From Chloroflexota bacterium (GTDB lineage: Bacteria > Chloroflexota > Anaerolineae > Fen-1058): a DNA stretch of 7,076 nt. The position numbers were made by a program, and so were the translations under genes. Shown piece after piece: positions 1-5,532 of the stretch (position 1 is the first letter of the stretch; every line of letters starts with the position of its first letter). The stretch is taken from NCBI GenBank assembly GCA_016219235.1, contig JACRBO010000531.1, positions 1 to 7,076 of the forward strand, written 5' to 3'. The notes below the pieces were generated by a model. That model searched no databases. It saw only the letters and a list, made by a program, of their open reading frames with translations, and had not been told where the DNA came from.

Positions 1-764
1 CGCTGCGTGTACGGGTGCTGCGGCGCGTTGTACACCACATCGATCGAGCCGTATTCGGCCACTTTGCCGCCGTACATTACCACGACGCTATCGCAAATTT
101 CGGCGACCACGCCCAGGTCATGCGTGACCAATACGATCGCCAGCCCCATCACCTGTTGAATGTCGCGCAGCAGTTCCAGAATCTGCGCCTGAATCATCAC
201 GTCGAGGGCAGTCGTCGGCTCGTCGGCAAACAGCAATTTGGGCTGACAGGCCAGCGCCATCGCGATCATCGCGCGCTGCCGCATGCCGCCGGAATACTGA
301 TGCGGATACTGATCCTTGCGCGATTTGGCGATGCCCACCAGATCCAGCAGGCCCACCACGCGCCGATCGGCGGCCGCCTGATCCATCAGGCCGTGCAGCA
401 AAATCGCCTCGCCGATCTGATCGCCCACTTTGCGCACGGGATTCAGCGCGTTCATCGCGCTCTGGAACACCATCGCCATTTCCTTCCAGCGATAGTGCCG
501 CATCTGCCGCTCGCTGATGCCCAGCAGATCGACGCCGTTGAACAGCACCTGCCCGCGCGTGATGCGGCCTGCCGCGGGCAGCAGCCGCATCAACGACAGC
601 ATCGTCGTCGTCTTACCGCAGCCCGATTCGCCGACGAGGCCCAGCGTCTGGCCCGGCTGCACGTCAAACGACACGTCCTCGACGGCGTGCATCACCGTCC
701 CATCGGGCGTGATGAAGTCCGTATTCAAGTGCCTGACGCTGAGCAGCGGTTCTGATTCGTTCAT
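1..764 (-). CDS. dppD: Dipeptide/oligopeptide ABC importer ATPase, DppD/OppD family (3' end outside window)
   Basis: This is a cytoplasmic ATPase subunit that would energise the importer formed with the DppB and DppC encoded upstream. Translating from the ATG at 764 gives 254 residues before the window edge. All nucleotide-binding motifs are present: Walker A GESGCGKT at residues 45-52, Q-loop VFQ ending at Q101, ABC signature YSGGMRQR at 157-164, Walker B LLFADEP at 177-183 followed by D-loop residues TTALD, and the switch histidine in VTHD (H215). The visible part ends at NAPQHPYT, the start of the C-terminal extension typical of OppD/DppD/OppF proteins, so roughly 70 residues are missing if the length is normal for the family. 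The start lies 37 nt after the dppC stop. There is no clear Shine-Dalgarno; the ATG directly abuts a GATCAAA-A-TTTGATC palindrome. The family is certain, but the transported substrate cannot be read from the sequence. Confidence 0.96.
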   Translation of the reverse strand, partial: MNESEPLLSVRHLNTDFITPDGTVMHAVEDVSFDVQPGQTLGLVGESGCGKTTTMLSLMRLLPAAGRITRGQVLFNGVDLLGISERQMRHYRWKEMAMVFQSAMNALNPVRKVGDQIGEAILLHGLMDQAAADRRVVGLLDLVGIAKSRKDQYPHQYSGGMRQRAMIAMALACQPKLLFADEPTTALDVMIQAQILELLRDIQQVMGLAIVLVTHDLGVVAEICDSVVVMYGGKVAEYGSIDVVYNAPQHPYTQ

Positions 765-779
765 GATCAAAATTTGATC
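765..779. repeat. 15-nt perfect inverted repeat abutting the dppD start
   Basis: GATCAAA (765-771), one central A, then TTTGATC (773-779) form a perfect inverted repeat. It touches the dppD ATG at 762-764 and continues directly into the larger ATTCG hairpin. It occupies the place where a ribosome-binding site would be expected. It is probably part of the same intergenic repeat element; a regulatory role is only possible, not shown. Confidence 0.6.
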
Positions 780-842
780 CACGAATTCACACGAATCGAC
801 GCTAATTCTGAATGATTCGCGCAGATTCGTGTTGATTCGTGG
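779..842. repeat. Large imperfect hairpin with 10-bp-phased ATTCG units
   Basis: The arms are CCACGAATTCACACGAATC (779-797) and GATTCGTGTTGATTCGTGG (824-842), complementary at 17 of 19 positions. Weaker pairing continues inward towards the loop. GATTCG starts at 814, 824 and 834, and CACGAAT starts at 780 and 790, so the units recur every 10 nt, close to one helical turn. The element covers the end of dppC, including its stop, and fills the dppC/dppD gap. It resembles short palindromic intergenic repeats that I recall as multi-copy in environmental genomes, but copy number cannot be tested from one window. No T-run follows it, so it is not an obvious intrinsic terminator. Confidence 0.75.
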
Positions 843-1788
843 ACTCTGTTTTTCGGGCAACCATGTGTTGATCGCCTTCCAGATGATGCGACGTAAGCCG
901 CGGGTTGAACATCTCTTCCAGCACATTGCCCAGCAGCACGCAGCCCAGCGTCACCCACACAATTGCCAGGCCGGGCGGCAGATAGAACCACCACGCGCCG
1001 TTGGATACCGCACTGCGATCGAAGGCAAAGTTCAGCATCGTGCCCCACGACGGCTGCGTGGGATCGCCCAATCCCAGAAAGGCCAGGCCGCTCTCCACCA
1101 GAATCGAGGTCGAGATGATCAGCACCGTGCTAGCGACGATCAACGGCAGCACCTGCGGCAGAATATGCTTGCGAATGATGTGCGCGTTGCCCGCCCCGAT
1201 CGCGCGGGCGCGCGTCACAAACTGTCGTTCCTTGATCGACAACACCTGCGATCGGATCAGACGCGCCGTGCTGGTCCAGTACAACAGACCGATCACGCCG
1301 ATCAACACCAGTAGCGGCGGGATGTTGGAATTCACCTGCCGGATCACGGCCACCAGCACGATGATCAACGGCAGATCGGGGATCACCAGAAACACATCGG
1401 TGGTGCGCATCAACAGCGTATCAATCTTGCCGCCGTAGTAGCCGGCCAGAATGCCCAGCGTGCTCCCGATAAACATCGCGATGAGGCCGGCCATAAAACC
1501 GATGAGCAGCGAGATGCGCGCGCCATACACCAATTGTGTCCACACATCCCGGCCGGCATCGTCGGTACCCAACGGCCCGTGCACGCTGGGCGGCGCGAAC
1601 GTCATGCCGCGCCCGTTGGCATCGCGGATCGTGTCGGTGGGTTGATAGGGTGTCAGCAGCGGCGCGAATGTCGCCAGGCCGATCGCCGTGATCAGCAGCA
1701 ACGCGCCGATCTTGCCCATCCGGCTGCGGCGGAAGAGTTTCCAGAAGTTGGCGAAGTTGCGCTTGAAGATCAGCCAGCGATCAGACAT
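802..1788 (-). CDS. dppC: Dipeptide/oligopeptide ABC importer permease, DppC family
   Basis: This inner-membrane permease would pair with DppB to form the translocation channel. The 328-residue product has the DppC layout: a first hydrophobic segment at about 26-46, the conserved HGPLGTDDAGRDV region at 70-82 before the second segment, and further membrane segments near 92-116, 131-150, 156-173, 212-240 and 265-290. The cytoplasmic EAA loop that docks on the ATPase is at about 188-212 (RQFVTRARAIGAG then RKHILPQ). Family members usually end soon after a DPRL-type motif. Here NPRL is at 295-298 and about 30 more residues follow. The last 13 or so (from S316) are encoded inside the ATTCG hairpin repeat, so the tail looks acquired. 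The ATG at 1788 suits the family N-terminus, but it sits 3 nt from a heptamer repeat array and has no recognisable Shine-Dalgarno. Confidence 0.95.
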   Translation of the reverse strand: MSDRWLIFKRNFANFWKLFRRSRMGKIGALLLITAIGLATFAPLLTPYQPTDTIRDANGRGMTFAPPSVHGPLGTDDAGRDVWTQLVYGARISLLIGFMAGLIAMFIGSTLGILAGYYGGKIDTLLMRTTDVFLVIPDLPLIIVLVAVIRQVNSNIPPLLVLIGVIGLLYWTSTARLIRSQVLSIKERQFVTRARAIGAGNAHIIRKHILPQVLPLIVASTVLIISTSILVESGLAFLGLGDPTQPSWGTMLNFAFDRSAVSNGAWWFYLPPGLAIVWVTLGCVLLGNVLEEMFNPRLTSHHLEGDQHMVARKTESTNQHESARIIQN

Positions 1789-1791
1789 GAT

Positions 1792-1819
1792 GAGTAACGA
1801 GTAACGAGTGACGAGTAAT
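1792..1819. repeat. GAGTAAC heptamer array, left copy (4 units)
   Basis: Four tandem 7-nt units lie at 1792, 1799, 1806 and 1813: GAGTAAC, GAGTAAC, GAGTGAC and GAGTAAT. The array occupies most of the 37-nt gap between the DinB-family stop and the dppC ATG. A related array in the opposite orientation lies at 2466-2490, on the other side of the DinB gene. ACGAGTAACGAGTGACGAG (1797-1815) matches the reverse complement of 2469-2487 at 18 of 19 positions. The two arrays therefore flank the gene as inverted repeats. Confidence 0.8.
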
Positions 1820-1825
1820 CCGTAA

Positions 1826-2266
1826 TCAACCGATTAGCTGCTCGATTTCATCCAGGTGATACTCGCGGTGTTCGGCGCGCGACAACTTAATCGGATTGCC
1901 GGCCGCCGCGAGTTGAGCCAGCATCTCGTCAGATAATTTTTCCAGTTCACGATCGAGTTCTTCAGCCGTCGAGACTGCCAGCTGCGCTGCCGTGTGCGGG
2001 GGCAGCGCCAGACACAACGCTTTCGTTGCATCGTTGATGGCGTCCACATCGGCGGGATGCGGCGACGGACCAACGCCCTGCCGCTCAAAACGATGCAGCA
2101 GTTTCAGCACACGCTGATCCCAGAACGCGATATGCGCCAGCGTCGCGGCCACGGTCCAACCCGCGCCCACTTCGCGCCGCAGATCGTCGTCGCTCAACTT
2201 CGCCGCCAGTGCCTTCAATCGTTCGCGCTGAATGGCATTCTCTGTCACATATGTGTGTTCGCTCAT
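1826..2266 (-). CDS. DinB-superfamily (DinB_2-like) four-helix protein, small
   Basis: This is a 146-residue soluble, helix-rich protein with no signal peptide or membrane segment. It carries the histidine triad of the DinB/YfiT-like metal-binding fold: H45 in LAHIAFWDQR after a conserved-looking GWTV (36-39), and an HxxxH pair (H133, H137) in SRAEHREYHLDEIE near the C-terminus. Family members are metal-dependent proteins, several of them thiol-transferases, but most are uncharacterised, so no reaction is assigned. The ATG at 2266 is preceded by AGGCGAG and begins at the usual family N-terminus. An in-frame GTG at 2320 would add 18 residues without family character, encoded in a palindromic repeat. 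The gene is unrelated to peptide import yet sits between dppB and dppC, flanked by inverted heptamer arrays, which suggests insertion. The fold is well supported; the function is unknown. Confidence 0.83.
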   Translation of the reverse strand: MSEHTYVTENAIQRERLKALAAKLSDDDLRREVGAGWTVAATLAHIAFWDQRVLKLLHRFERQGVGPSPHPADVDAINDATKALCLALPPHTAAQLAVSTAEELDRELEKLSDEMLAQLAAAGNPIKLSRAEHREYHLDEIEQLIG

Positions 2267-2290
2267 TGCTCGCCTACTTCGGGTAGAATC

Positions 2291-2339
2291 GCATCCTTCG
2301 ACTGCATGGCGGAAAAGCACGCCATTCCGCTCAGGATGC
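2291..2339. repeat. Nested palindrome upstream of the DinB gene
   Basis: The outer arms GCATCCT (2291-2297) and AGGATGC (2333-2339) are perfectly complementary. Inside them, ATGGCG (2306-2311) pairs with CGCCAT (2320-2325), or alternatively GCGGAA (2309-2314) with TTCCGC (2325-2330). Without about 23 central bases the minus strand would read GCATCCTGAGCGGA joined to GTCGAAGGATGC, which resembles a short palindromic repeat I recall as frequent in Chloroflexota and other phyla. The present copy therefore looks like that repeat interrupted or expanded by a second palindrome. It lies 25 nt upstream of the DinB ATG. Confidence 0.65.
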
Positions 2340-2375
2340 TTGACGGCTCTCTACCGGGAATTTTTTGGACAAGAA

Positions 2376-2458
2376 TTAGATTAGCCACAAAAGAACACAA
2401 AGATGGCGTGCCTACCTTGTGTTCTTTGCGTTCTCTCGTGGCAGGCCGGGAAATCTAA
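2376..2458. repeat. 83-bp imperfect inverted repeat (CCACAAAAGAACACAAAG type)
   Basis: Three nested paired blocks are visible. TTAGATT (2376-2382) pairs with AATCTAA (2452-2458), GCCAC (2384-2388) with GTGGC (2438-2442), and AAAGAACACAA (2390-2400) with TTGTGTTCTTT (2417-2427). The loop is about 16 nt and the right side carries two bulges. The element lies in the gap of about 240 bp between the DinB gene and dppB, where I see no coding sequence. It resembles a common intergenic repeat, but its copy number in this genome is unknown. It could also fold in the dpp transcript. Confidence 0.7.
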
Positions 2459-2465
2459 CATAGTT

Positions 2466-2490
2466 AAACTCATCACTCGTTACTCGTCAC
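2466..2490. repeat. GAGTAAC heptamer array, right copy (inverted)
   Basis: Read on the minus strand, this stretch holds degenerate 7-nt units: CGTGAC (partial), GAGTAAC, GAGTGAT and GAGTTTA. It matches the array at 1792-1819 in inverted orientation over 19 nt with one mismatch. Its edge is 15 nt from the dppB stop at 2506. With the left copy it brackets about 700 bp containing the DinB gene and two further palindromes. Confidence 0.75.
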
Positions 2491-2505
2491 GCACCACGTT
2501 TTATC

Positions 2506-3483
2506 TCACGTCTCTCTCACCCGCGGATCGAGATACGTGTACAGCAAATCCGCCAGCAAATTCGCCACGATGACGCTGACGGCCAACAGCAGAAACGCGC
2601 CCTGCAAGAGCGGAAAGTCCTGCTTTTCCAGCGCCGTCTGAAACAACTTACCCAGGCCGTCATACGAGAACACCGTCTCGATGTAGATTGCGCCGGACAC
2701 GGTGAAGCCCAGGTTCAGCGCCACCAGCGTCACGATCGGCAGCATGGCGTTCTTCAGTGCATGCTTCCGCAGGACCTGCCAGTTGCTAAAGCCTTTGGCC
2801 TTCGCCGTCAGGATGTAATCTTCGCCCAGCACTTCCAGGATCGACGAGCGCATGATCAGCATGTATTCGCCCAGATACACGATCGTGAACGCGAGGGTCG
2901 GCAAAATCAGGTGGCGCAGAATATCGGGCAGGTTTTCGAGGAACGGCTTACCGATGTTGCCGGGCTCGATCGAGCCGCCGGTGGGCAGGCCTAGCCACGT
3001 GCTGCCGGCCGCCAGCAGGATGATGCCCAGCCAGAACGTGGGCGTGGCCCACGCGATGAGCGAGAATGTCAACGCGCTTACATCGACGGCGGTCTTGCGT
3101 TTCCAGCCGGCGAACAGTCCCAGCGTAATCCCCAGCACAATCGACAGGACTTGCCCGCTGGTGATGAGCAGCAGTGTATAGCCCAGCTTGCTCATCAGCA
3201 CTTCGCCCACCGGCCGGCGCAACGACCATGAGACACCCAGGTTGCCCTGCGCCCACTGGCTGATAGTGTTGAAGAATTGATCGGGGAATAGCGGCTTATC
3301 CAGACCAAATTGCTGGCGCAGCGCAGCCTGCGTTTCGGCGGTGATGCGCACGTTGCGACCGATCACCGCGCGTACCGGATCGCCTGGCAGCACGCGGAAG
3401 AGGAAGAAGTCGATCGTGACGACGACGGCCAGCGTCATAATCGCCAGCAGTATTTTGCGCAGCAGATAATCGCGACGGTTCAT
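2506..3483 (-). CDS. dppB: Dipeptide/oligopeptide ABC importer permease, DppB family
   Basis: This inner-membrane permease of 325 residues is normal in length for DppB/OppB. The N-terminus has the family pattern: a first membrane helix at about 9-29, then FRVLPGDPVRAVIG (29-42) and the periplasmic segment with LRQQFGLDKP (55-64). Further membrane segments lie near 101-125, 137-160, 192-212, 247-268 and 295-315. The EAA loop for ATPase contact is at about 221-250 (EDYILTAKAKGFSNWQ then RKHALKNAMLPI). It ends in LDPRV, typical for the family. It follows the binding-protein gene by 49 nt, and that gap is almost filled by a strong hairpin. The only Shine-Dalgarno-like sequence, GAGAGGGG, is the hairpin's downstream arm and lies 12 nt from the ATG, so folding could limit its translation relative to the binding protein. 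Confidence 0.95.
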   Translation of the reverse strand: MNRRDYLLRKILLAIMTLAVVVTIDFFLFRVLPGDPVRAVIGRNVRITAETQAALRQQFGLDKPLFPDQFFNTISQWAQGNLGVSWSLRRPVGEVLMSKLGYTLLLITSGQVLSIVLGITLGLFAGWKRKTAVDVSALTFSLIAWATPTFWLGIILLAAGSTWLGLPTGGSIEPGNIGKPFLENLPDILRHLILPTLAFTIVYLGEYMLIMRSSILEVLGEDYILTAKAKGFSNWQVLRKHALKNAMLPIVTLVALNLGFTVSGAIYIETVFSYDGLGKLFQTALEKQDFPLLQGAFLLLAVSVIVANLLADLLYTYLDPRVRET

Positions 3484-3495
3484 CGCATCAAAAGA

Positions 3496-3522
3496 CCCCT
3501 CTCCCGGTGCGCGGGAGAGGGG
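3496..3522. repeat. GC-rich hairpin between binding-protein gene and dppB
   Basis: CCCCTCTCCCG (3496-3506), loop GTGCG, then CGGGAGAGGGG (3512-3522) form a perfect 11-bp stem with a 5-nt loop. In the direction of transcription it is followed by TCTTTT, a weak T-run, so it could act as a partial terminator or as a stem protecting the 3' end of the upstream mRNA. Such elements after binding-protein genes often allow more binding protein than permease to be made. The sequence also resembles a widespread intergenic repeat. Its downstream arm overlaps the best ribosome-binding candidate for dppB. Confidence 0.8.
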
Positions 3523-3532
3523 CGGGGTGAGG

Positions 3533-5275
3533 CTACTTGACCGGTTCGACCTGCCTTAACGAGGCAGCCGACTCCAGTCCCAAAATCGGCGACTCGATGA
3601 AGTTCTTGAAGCGATCGGTACGGTAGGCTTGCAGCGTGTCCGCGTACCAGTACACGATGTACGGCTTGTCGTCGAACACCATCTGCTGCATCTCCCAGAC
3701 GATCTTCTGGCGCGCGGCCGGATCGGTAGCCGATTGCTGCGCCAGGTACAGTTCGTCATATTTTGGATTGGAGTAGCCGCTGTCGCTCCAGCCGCCCTCC
3801 ACAAATTGATCGCTCGTCAGGACGCTGAGCATGAAATCGGGATCGGGGTCGCTGCCCCAGCCCCACAAGATCAGGTCGTAGTCGCCCGTCGGACAGCAGG
3901 CCGAGGTCAGTGAATCAGGATCGACCGCTTGCGGCGTGGTCTTGATGCCCGCCTCTTTGAACCAGCCTGTCATCAGATCGGCCACGCGCGGCGCGGTGTC
4001 CGAATCCGACGGGAATTGCAGGCGGAATTCGAGCCGAACTCCATCTTTAGCCCGAACATTGTCGGGGCCTTTAACGTAACCCGCTTTGTCCAACAAATCA
4101 TTGGCCGTCTCTATACTAAACGGCACATCCTGAATGTTGGGGTTGTACCAGTAGCCGCCGCCCAGCGTTTGCGGAATGATGCTGTAGCCTGGTTTGCCCA
4201 ACCCTTGCAGCACAATATCCACCAGGTCCTGCTTGTCGATGGCCTGCGCGATGGCGAGTTTAACCACCGGGTCTTCCAGCGCGGGGTTGCGCGTCGGCTT
4301 TGGATCGTGATCGGCGGGCGCGGAGTTGATGATCAGTTGCGACAGTGAGCGGCTGGGCTGCTGCACGACTTTGACGTCGGCAAAGCCCTTTACCGTTTCA
4401 GCCGCCGTACTGGGCACTTCGATCACCACGTCGATGTCGCCCACTTTGACGGCCTGCACCATGGCGTCTTCGTTGTCAAAGGTGCGGAAGATAGCCTGAT
4501 CGATTTTGGGGCGGCCCAGATGAAAATCGGGGTTGGCGTCCAGCACGATGACGCCTTGATCTTTGTCAAACGTCTTTAACTTGAACGCGCCGCTGCCCAG
4601 CGCCGCATCGTTGGCAAAGTTCTGCAAGTCTTCCGGTGTGGCGAATGATTCAAAATCCTTGCGCGGCAGCGCATACAAAAACGACACGCGGTATTCCATG
4701 TTTCCGATCGGCTCTTCGACCGCGATCTGGACCGTCTTCGCATCGGGTGCTGTGGCCTCCGTGAAGCCGCCCACGTAACCGGACAGCGCCGCCCACCCGT
4801 CGGGATTCTGAATGACGGCGTCGATCGACCACGCCACATCCTCGGCGGTCAGGGGCGTGCCGTCGTGCCACTTCAAGTTATCACGCAGTTTGAACGTCCA
4901 CAGCAAACCGTCGGGCGAGCTGCTCCACTCGGCGGCGAGATCACCGGTGTACTTGCCGTCGATCCCCTCGGTGACGAGCGGGCTTAGGATCAAATCGAAC
5001 ACGATGTAGGATTCAGTGAGGAAAGCGTAAGCCGGATTCAGCGTATCCGGTTTGCCCAGCCAGCCCAACTTCACTACCACCGGCTCAGCTGGTACGGGCG
5101 CGGTCGTGGGCGGCGGCGCGATCGGTTGGGTGGATTCAGTCGATTGAGGCGCGGGTTGCGACGTTGGCGCGGGAGCCGGAGTAGCAGCCGGACCGCAAGC
5201 AGCCAATAGCCAGCTGACAATGATGAGCCACACACTCCAGGCTGGGATACGGCGACGAGCTGGTTGATGCGTCAT
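3533..5275 (-). CDS. Extracellular solute-binding lipoprotein, family 5 (peptide/nickel type)
   Basis: This lipid-anchored binding protein would deliver ligand to the DppB/DppC channel. The 580-residue product starts with a lipoprotein signal peptide: basic residues 7-9, a hydrophobic core at 13-24 and a lipobox LAAC with the lipidated cysteine at C27. A disordered linker of mostly Pro, Thr, Ala, Gln and Ser follows to about residue 64. The SBP_bac_5 domain runs to the C-terminus. Its hallmarks are LAAEWSSSPDGLLWTFKLRD (113-132), WHDGTPLTAEDV (136-147) and DYDLILWGWGSDPDPDFML (465-483). The length is normal for the family. A vicinal cysteine pair, C460-C461, is the only other cysteine in the protein. 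The ATG at 5275 follows AAAGGGGGAGAA, a good ribosome-binding site. It is the first gene of the operon. The ligand could be peptide, nickel, sugar or another solute. Confidence 0.95.
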   Translation of the reverse strand: MTHQPARRRIPAWSVWLIIVSWLLAACGPAATPAPAPTSQPAPQSTESTQPIAPPPTTAPVPAEPVVVKLGWLGKPDTLNPAYAFLTESYIVFDLILSPLVTEGIDGKYTGDLAAEWSSSPDGLLWTFKLRDNLKWHDGTPLTAEDVAWSIDAVIQNPDGWAALSGYVGGFTEATAPDAKTVQIAVEEPIGNMEYRVSFLYALPRKDFESFATPEDLQNFANDAALGSGAFKLKTFDKDQGVIVLDANPDFHLGRPKIDQAIFRTFDNEDAMVQAVKVGDIDVVIEVPSTAAETVKGFADVKVVQQPSRSLSQLIINSAPADHDPKPTRNPALEDPVVKLAIAQAIDKQDLVDIVLQGLGKPGYSIIPQTLGGGYWYNPNIQDVPFSIETANDLLDKAGYVKGPDNVRAKDGVRLEFRLQFPSDSDTAPRVADLMTGWFKEAGIKTTPQAVDPDSLTSACCPTGDYDLILWGWGSDPDPDFMLSVLTSDQFVEGGWSDSGYSNPKYDELYLAQQSATDPAARQKIVWEMQQMVFDDKPYIVYWYADTLQAYRTDRFKNFIESPILGLESAASLRQVEPVK

Positions 5276-5277
5276 TT

Positions 5278-5287
5278 CTCCCCCTTT
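5278..5287 (-). promoter_or_regulatory. Ribosome-binding site of the binding-protein gene
   Basis: AAAGGGGGAG on the minus strand ends 2 nt before the ATG at 5275; its AAGGGGG part has a spacing of 4 nt. It is the strongest Shine-Dalgarno in this operon and fixes the start codon. By contrast, dppC and dppD have no recognisable one. Confidence 0.7.
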
Positions 5288-5305
5288 GTATCAATACATT
5301 GGACA

Positions 5306-5327
5306 CCGCCCCTCTGCCTTCGGGCGG
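5306..5327. repeat. Hairpin in the 5' leader of the transporter operon
   Basis: CCGCCC (5306-5311) and GGGCGG (5322-5327) form a 6-bp GC stem with a 10-nt loop. It lies between the predicted transcript start (about 5370) and the first ribosome-binding site (5287). It could be a minor mRNA-stabilising or regulatory stem. It is not followed by a T-run and matches no riboswitch I recognise. Confidence 0.45.
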
Positions 5328-5376
5328 CCATTCATTCACAACAGTCCGTCAACTTGCCGGAACGACATTGAAGCTG

Positions 5377-5404
5377 ATTATAGCATCCGCATTCGATAAG
5401 TCAA
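5377..5404 (-). promoter_or_regulatory. Sigma-70-type promoter of the transporter operon
   Basis: On the minus strand TTGACT (5404-5399) and a perfect TATAAT (5382-5377) are separated by 16 nt. Transcription would start near 5370, giving a leader of about 95 nt before the binding-protein ATG. This is the only clear consensus-like promoter I find in the window. It faces away from the helix-turn-helix gene at 5533, about 130 nt upstream of that gene's start. Confidence 0.72.
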
Positions 5405-5532
5405 TGAAACTCCAAATTCTAACAAGGGAATCCCAACACTTCGACAATGCAATCCAAACACAAAAAAACACCAAAATCTTGTAAGATGTTGTTATCGGCT
5501 AATTAGGCCAAACTTTGCAAGGATGGTAAACT

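Larger units (their letters stand above)
5276..5532. other. Divergent intergenic region with candidate operators
   Basis: This 257-bp gap separates the leftward transporter operon from the rightward signalling operon. The right half is AT-rich and contains an A/C-rich stretch (about 5452-5476) with a run of seven A. Small palindromes are visible: GGGA-A-TCCC (5426-5434), ATCTT-GT-AAGAT (5476-5487) and CTAATTAG (5499-5506). The last two lie just upstream of the helix-turn-helix gene and are reasonable operator candidates. I could not identify a convincing rightward promoter. I see no coding sequence or RNA gene in it. Confidence 0.55.

Noticed and set aside
15..755. Long plus-strand open frame of 246 codons opposite dppD
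   Set aside because: Its product is rich in His, Arg and Gln with no domain. The opposite strand carries every ABC ATPase motif, so this is a shadow frame caused by GC-biased codons.
779..842. CRISPR-like array from the repeated ATTCG units
   Set aside because: The units are 6-7 nt, inverted and spaced by 3-4 nt; there are no spacers of CRISPR length and no cas genes.
829..1314. Plus-strand open frame of 161 codons opposite dppC
   Set aside because: It lies fully within the reverse complement of a clear permease and has the same His/Arg/Gln-rich shadow composition.
2267..2320. GTG start at 2320 adding 18 residues to the DinB-family protein
   Set aside because: The extension is encoded within the AGGATGC palindrome and lacks family character; the ATG at 2266 has a better upstream site.
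1994..2458. Plus-strand open frame of 154 codons across the DinB gene and the repeats
   Set aside because: It runs through the palindromic repeats and opposite the conserved DinB motifs, with no recognisable domain.
5136..5339. Minus-strand upstream frame of 67 codons overlapping the start of the binding-protein gene
   Set aside because: It is out of frame with the lipoprotein and shows no leader-peptide features such as a codon run followed by an attenuator.
5276..5370. Riboswitch in the transporter leader
   Set aside because: The leader of about 95 nt has only one 6-bp stem and no conserved riboswitch core that I can recognise.
5299..5484. Plus-strand 61-codon frame in the divergent gap
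   Set aside because: It starts at a TTG without a ribosome-binding site, covers the leftward promoter and leader, and has no recognisable sequence character.
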